A stretch of 64,000 nucleotides of DNA from Azoarcus_F sp048158365 (GTDB lineage: Bacteria > Pseudomonadota > Gammaproteobacteria > Burkholderiales > Rhodocyclaceae): NCBI GenBank assembly GCA_048158365.1, contig JBLLNL010000001.1; one strand, given 5' to 3'. Every line of letters begins with the position of its first letter. Positions within the stretch are counted from its first letter, which is position 1. The notes beneath the pieces are model-generated. The model ran no database searches, was not told where the DNA came from, and was given only the letters and a program-made list of their open reading frames with translations. Position numbers and translations under genes: made by a program. Below, in pieces: positions 61,451 through 64,000 of this stretch.

Positions 61451-62137
61451 GTGCTCGGACTCAGCCCTCAGGACTGGCAGGCCATCGAGGTCACGTTCAG
61501 GCTCTGCCTCTATACGACCGTGATCCTGCTCGTCATCGCCACGCCGCTGGCCTGGTGGTTGTCGAGCGGACGATCCGGTTTGCGCGTCGTGGTGCAGGCG
61601 GTGGTCGCGTTGCCGCTGGTGCTGCCGCCGACGGTGCTGGGTTTTTACCTGCTGATCACGCTCGGCCCGCGCGGTTTCGTCGGGCAAACGCTGGAAAGCA
61701 TCGGTCTGACCCACCTCGCCTTTTCGTTCGAGGGCATTCTGGTCGCCTCGGTGTTGTACTCGATGCCGTTCGCGGTGCAGCCCTTGAACGAGGCGTTCTC
61801 GAATCTGGGCCGTCGCCATGTCGAAGTCGCCAGCGCGCTCGGGGCCAATCTGTTCGACCGCTTCGTCACCGTGATCCTGCCGCTCACCCGGGGTGGCTTC
61901 GTCGTCGCGGCGACGCTGACCTTTGCGCACACGCTGGGCGAGTTCGGCGTCATCCTGATGCTGGGCGGCAGCATTCCGGGTGAGACCAAGGTGTTGTCGG
62001 TGCTGATCTACGATCATGCCGAGGCGATGAACTACGAGGCGGCCCACCGCCTGTCGCTGATGCTGCTGGTGTTCTCGTTCCTGACCCTGTTCGTGGTCTA
62101 TGGCATCAACCGCCGTTTTCAGATCGCCAGGCCATGA
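61451..62137 (+). CDS. modB: Molybdate ABC transporter permease
   Basis: The 228-residue permease has five or six membrane helices. It carries LPPTVLGFYLLITLGPRGFV and the inner-membrane EAA loop region (EVASALGANLFDRFVTVILP, LTFAHTLGEFGVILMLGG). GTG is the start. The stop overlaps modC by four bases. Confidence 0.94.
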   Translation: MLGLSPQDWQAIEVTFRLCLYTTVILLVIATPLAWWLSSGRSGLRVVVQAVVALPLVLPPTVLGFYLLITLGPRGFVGQTLESIGLTHLAFSFEGILVASVLYSMPFAVQPLNEAFSNLGRRHVEVASALGANLFDRFVTVILPLTRGGFVVAATLTFAHTLGEFGVILMLGGSIPGETKVLSVLIYDHAEAMNYEAAHRLSLMLLVFSFLTLFVVYGINRRFQIARP

Positions 62138-63213
62138 CGCTCAAGGTCCGTGCCAACTGGCGTCGCGACGCGTTCGAACTGGACGTGGATTTCGAACTTC
62201 CGGCCGAAGGCGTGACCGCGTTGTTCGGCCGCTCCGGCTGCGGCAAGACCAGCCTGCTGCGCGTCATCGCCGGTCTGGAACGCCTGCACGGTGCCGAGGT
62301 GTCGCTCGGCGGGCAACCGTGGCAGCAGGGCCGGCTTTTCGTGCCGCTGCATCGGCGCCGCATCGGACTGGTGTTCCAGGAGCACAGCCTGTTGCCGCAT
62401 CTGTCGGTGCGGGACAACCTGCTCTACGGTTACAGGCGGACGCCGCAGGCGGAACGCCGCCTGCACCTGGCCGAAGTCGCCGCGCTGCTGGGCATAGCCG
62501 ACTTGCTCGACCGCTCGATCGACCGGCTCTCCGGTGGCCAGCGCCAGCGCGTGTCGCTGGGCCGTACCCTGCTCACCAGTCCCCGCCTGCTGCTGCTCGA
62601 CGAACCCCTGTCTGCCCTCGACACCCAGACCAAGCGCGAGATCATGCCCTTTCTGTCGTGCCTGGCCAGCGAGTCGGGCGTGCCGATGATCATGATCAGC
62701 CATGCACCGGACGAGGTCGAACGTCTGGCCGATCGGGTCGTGTTCATGCGCGAAGGGCGGATCGACCGGATCGAGACACTGCGTGAAGCGCTGTCCCGCC
62801 CGGACTCGCCGTTGTTCGACGACGAAGGTGCGGTATCCGTGATCGAGGGGACCATCGGCGAAGCCAATCGACACGGGCTGCGGCCATTCGGTAACGAAAC
62901 CGCGAGGCTATGGCTTTCAACCTCTGCGGCGGGTGGGCAGACGCCCGACGGCGCGGTGCGCCGATTGCGCATCGTCGCGCGGGACGTCGCCCTGGCGCTC
63001 GACGACCCTTCGCGCATCAGTATCCAGAATCATCTGCGGGTCACCATCGAGCGAATCGACGCGGTCGCTTCGGGCCGGGCACTGGTCGCCTGCCGCCTGG
63101 CCGACGCGCAACTGCTGCTGGCCGAAGTCACGCCGTGGTCGGTCACCCAGCTTGGCCTTGTGCCGGGTCAGCAAGTTTTTGCGCTGATCAAGTCGGTCGC
63201 GCTGATGGATTGA
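62134..63213 (+). CDS. modC: Molybdate ABC transporter ATP-binding protein
   Basis: The 359-residue ATPase has Walker A FGRSGCGKTSLLRVIAG, signature RLSGGQRQRVSLGRTLL and Walker B LLLLDEPLSALDTQTKRE. A C-terminal molybdate-binding (Mop/TOBE) domain from about 285 contains LRIVARDVALALDDP. The latter senses intracellular molybdate and lets the transporter be inhibited. Molybdenum cofactor is needed by nitrate reductase, consistent with narXL elsewhere in the window. Confidence 0.95.
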   Translation: MTLKVRANWRRDAFELDVDFELPAEGVTALFGRSGCGKTSLLRVIAGLERLHGAEVSLGGQPWQQGRLFVPLHRRRIGLVFQEHSLLPHLSVRDNLLYGYRRTPQAERRLHLAEVAALLGIADLLDRSIDRLSGGQRQRVSLGRTLLTSPRLLLLDEPLSALDTQTKREIMPFLSCLASESGVPMIMISHAPDEVERLADRVVFMREGRIDRIETLREALSRPDSPLFDDEGAVSVIEGTIGEANRHGLRPFGNETARLWLSTSAAGGQTPDGAVRRLRIVARDVALALDDPSRISIQNHLRVTIERIDAVASGRALVACRLADAQLLLAEVTPWSVTQLGLVPGQQVFALIKSVALMD

Positions 63214-63217
63214 CCGA

Positions 63218-63236
63218 TTGCACCAAGATGGTGCAA
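63218..63236. promoter_or_regulatory. NtrC-type enhancer box 1
   Basis: TTGCACCAAGATGGTGCAA is a perfect palindrome with the NtrC consensus TGCACC-N5-GGTGCA. Its centre lies about 170 bp upstream of the sigma-54 -12 element. Confidence 0.8.
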
Positions 63237-63259
63237 CCAACATCAAATCCATGAGGTGG

Positions 63260-63276
63260 TGCGCCAGGACGGTGCA
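63260..63276. promoter_or_regulatory. NtrC-type enhancer box 2
   Basis: TGCGCCAGGACGGTGCA matches TGCACC-N5-GGTGCA at 11 of 12 specified bases. Its centre is 41 bp from that of box 1, about four helical turns, so both sit on the same DNA face as is usual for cooperating NtrC dimers. Confidence 0.7.
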
Positions 63277-63396
63277 TCCGGATCCAGGCCAATGCTTTTC
63301 GCAGGTGCGCGACGTCGGCCAAGTGTGGCCCTGATGGCCCGCTGCCGAGACCATTCAGGTGACTTGACAATCTGATCGATCCGGGTGCCGTAAGCC

Positions 63397-63412
63397 TGGC
63401 ACGGCTTTCGCT
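63397..63412 (+). promoter_or_regulatory. Sigma-54 promoter of the urease operon
   Basis: TGGCACGGCTTTCGCT matches TGGCACG-N4-TTGCT with GG and GC ten bases apart; the only deviation is C for the second T of TTGC. Transcription would start near 63422, just before or at the ureD ATG, which raises the question of a leaderless message or a later start codon. Confidence 0.75.
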
Positions 63413-63423
63413 AGACGAAGGGC

Positions 63424-64000
63424 ATGACCGTCGTTACCGAACCCGTCGATCTGCGCGCAGCGAACACGCCCGATGGCGTGGCCGCCCCCGGGTGGCGTGC
63501 CGGCTTGTCGCTCGCGTTCGAGCGTCGCGGCGATCGGACGGTGCTGGCCAGCAATCGGCATTTCGGTCCGCTGCGGCTGCAGAAACCGCTTTACCCCGAG
63601 GGTGATGCGGTCTGTCACGCGATCGTGCTGCATCCGCCGGCGGGCATCGTCGGTGGTGACAGCCTGGACGTGTTGGTGACGGTGGGCCGGGGCGCGCATG
63701 CGCTGCTGACCACGCCGGGTGCGGGCAAGTGGTATCGCAGCGATGGCCGGATGGCGCAGTGGTCGCAGCGCATCGCGGTCGAGAAGGACGCGGTGTGCGA
63801 ATGGCTGCCGCAGGAGAGCATCGTGTTCGATGGCGCGATCGGGCGGATGCGTACCGAGATCGCGCTCGATGCGGATGCGCGCTTCATCGGCCTCGAGATG
63901 CTGTGCCTGGGCCGGACCGGCTCGGGCGAGCGGTTCAGCCGGGGTGAATTGTCGATCGCGACCGATGTGCGCCGCGACCGGCGGCGGCTGTGGCTGGAGC
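63424..64000 (+). CDS. ureD: Urease accessory protein UreD (3' end outside window)
   Basis: The reading frame runs off the right edge with 192 codons present. Family sequences include GWRAGLSLAFERRGDRTVLA, GPLRLQKPLYPEGDAVCHAI, HPPAGIVGGDSLDV and TTPGAGKWYRSDG. UreD is the scaffold on which UreF and UreG assemble to load nickel into urease. It should be followed outside the window by urease structural genes. The ATG at 63424 is preceded by GAAGGG, but the predicted transcription start lies within two or three bases of it; GTG at 63478 (MAAPGWRAGL) is an alternative start. Confidence 0.93.
   Translation, partial: MTVVTEPVDLRAANTPDGVAAPGWRAGLSLAFERRGDRTVLASNRHFGPLRLQKPLYPEGDAVCHAIVLHPPAGIVGGDSLDVLVTVGRGAHALLTTPGAGKWYRSDGRMAQWSQRIAVEKDAVCEWLPQESIVFDGAIGRMRTEIALDADARFIGLEMLCLGRTGSGERFSRGELSIATDVRRDRRRLWLE

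Noticed and set aside
1..64000. tRNA or rRNA genes
   Set aside because: No cloverleaf or rRNA-like sequence was recognised by eye; a covariance-model scan would be decisive but could not be run.

Overview
The window is GC-rich, densely coded DNA from a free-living Gram-negative bacterium. A betaproteobacterium near Azoarcus/Thauera/Aromatoleum (Rhodocyclales) is the best guess. The hints are the gmk-rpoZ-spoT order, a DUF3460 small protein, a NarX/NarL pair beside a Crp/Fnr regulator, a urt urea ABC transporter upstream of a urease operon, and an NDP-forming acyl-CoA ligase between two crotonases. The genus is inference; no rRNA or tRNA gene was seen.

Layout. 1-2.1 kb is decayed: a higBA toxin-antitoxin locus whose toxin is split by a 161-bp palindromic MITE, then remnants of a superfamily I helicase and a LysR regulator. 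2.2-11.8 kb holds housekeeping genes: a COQ8/ADCK3-like atypical kinase, a giant MscS channel, gmk-rpoZ-spoT, an Epd-like dehydrogenase and a HIT protein. 12.0-15.7 kb has a tightly coupled operon (LigB-type dioxygenase, cytochrome b561, two YceI proteins) divergent from a LysR regulator. 15.8-19.6 kb is an acyl-CoA catabolic operon. 19.7-22.0 kb looks like a zinc-starvation module: a Zur-like Fur protein, a DksA paralogue lacking most zinc cysteines, and a CobW GTPase. 22.1-29.4 kb has DUF3460, an exonuclease/GIY-YIG protein, a Crp/Fnr regulator and narXL followed by a methyltransferase and a DUF2520 protein. 29.6-34.6 kb is a tetR-MFP-RND efflux operon, followed by an AbrB/PemK toxin-antitoxin pair.

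35.3-51.3 kb is the most distinctive part. A 1,190-residue protein joins an NCS1 permease, a cysteine-rich domain, a two-helix sensor, a histidine kinase and a receiver, and is co-translated with a REC-LuxR regulator. It sits behind a candidate sigma-54 promoter. An ABC exporter, a D-amino-acid module (D-amino acid aminotransferase plus DgcA and DgcN homologues) and urtABCDE follow. The urease operon begins at the right edge (ureD, incomplete), behind two NtrC-type boxes and a sigma-54 promoter. Together these suggest sensing, uptake and breakdown of nitrogenous compounds.

51.3-63.2 kb: a DUF2157/DUF4824 membrane pair, a UspA-SulP pair, a small DksA/TraR zinc-finger protein, an operon of a spermidine synthase-like protein, HelD and a stand-alone Hen1-type RNA methyltransferase, another methyltransferase, and modABC for molybdate (consistent with nitrate-responsive NarXL).

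Most likely to repay study: the permease-kinase fusion with its cysteine-rich domain, and the HelD-Hen1 operon.
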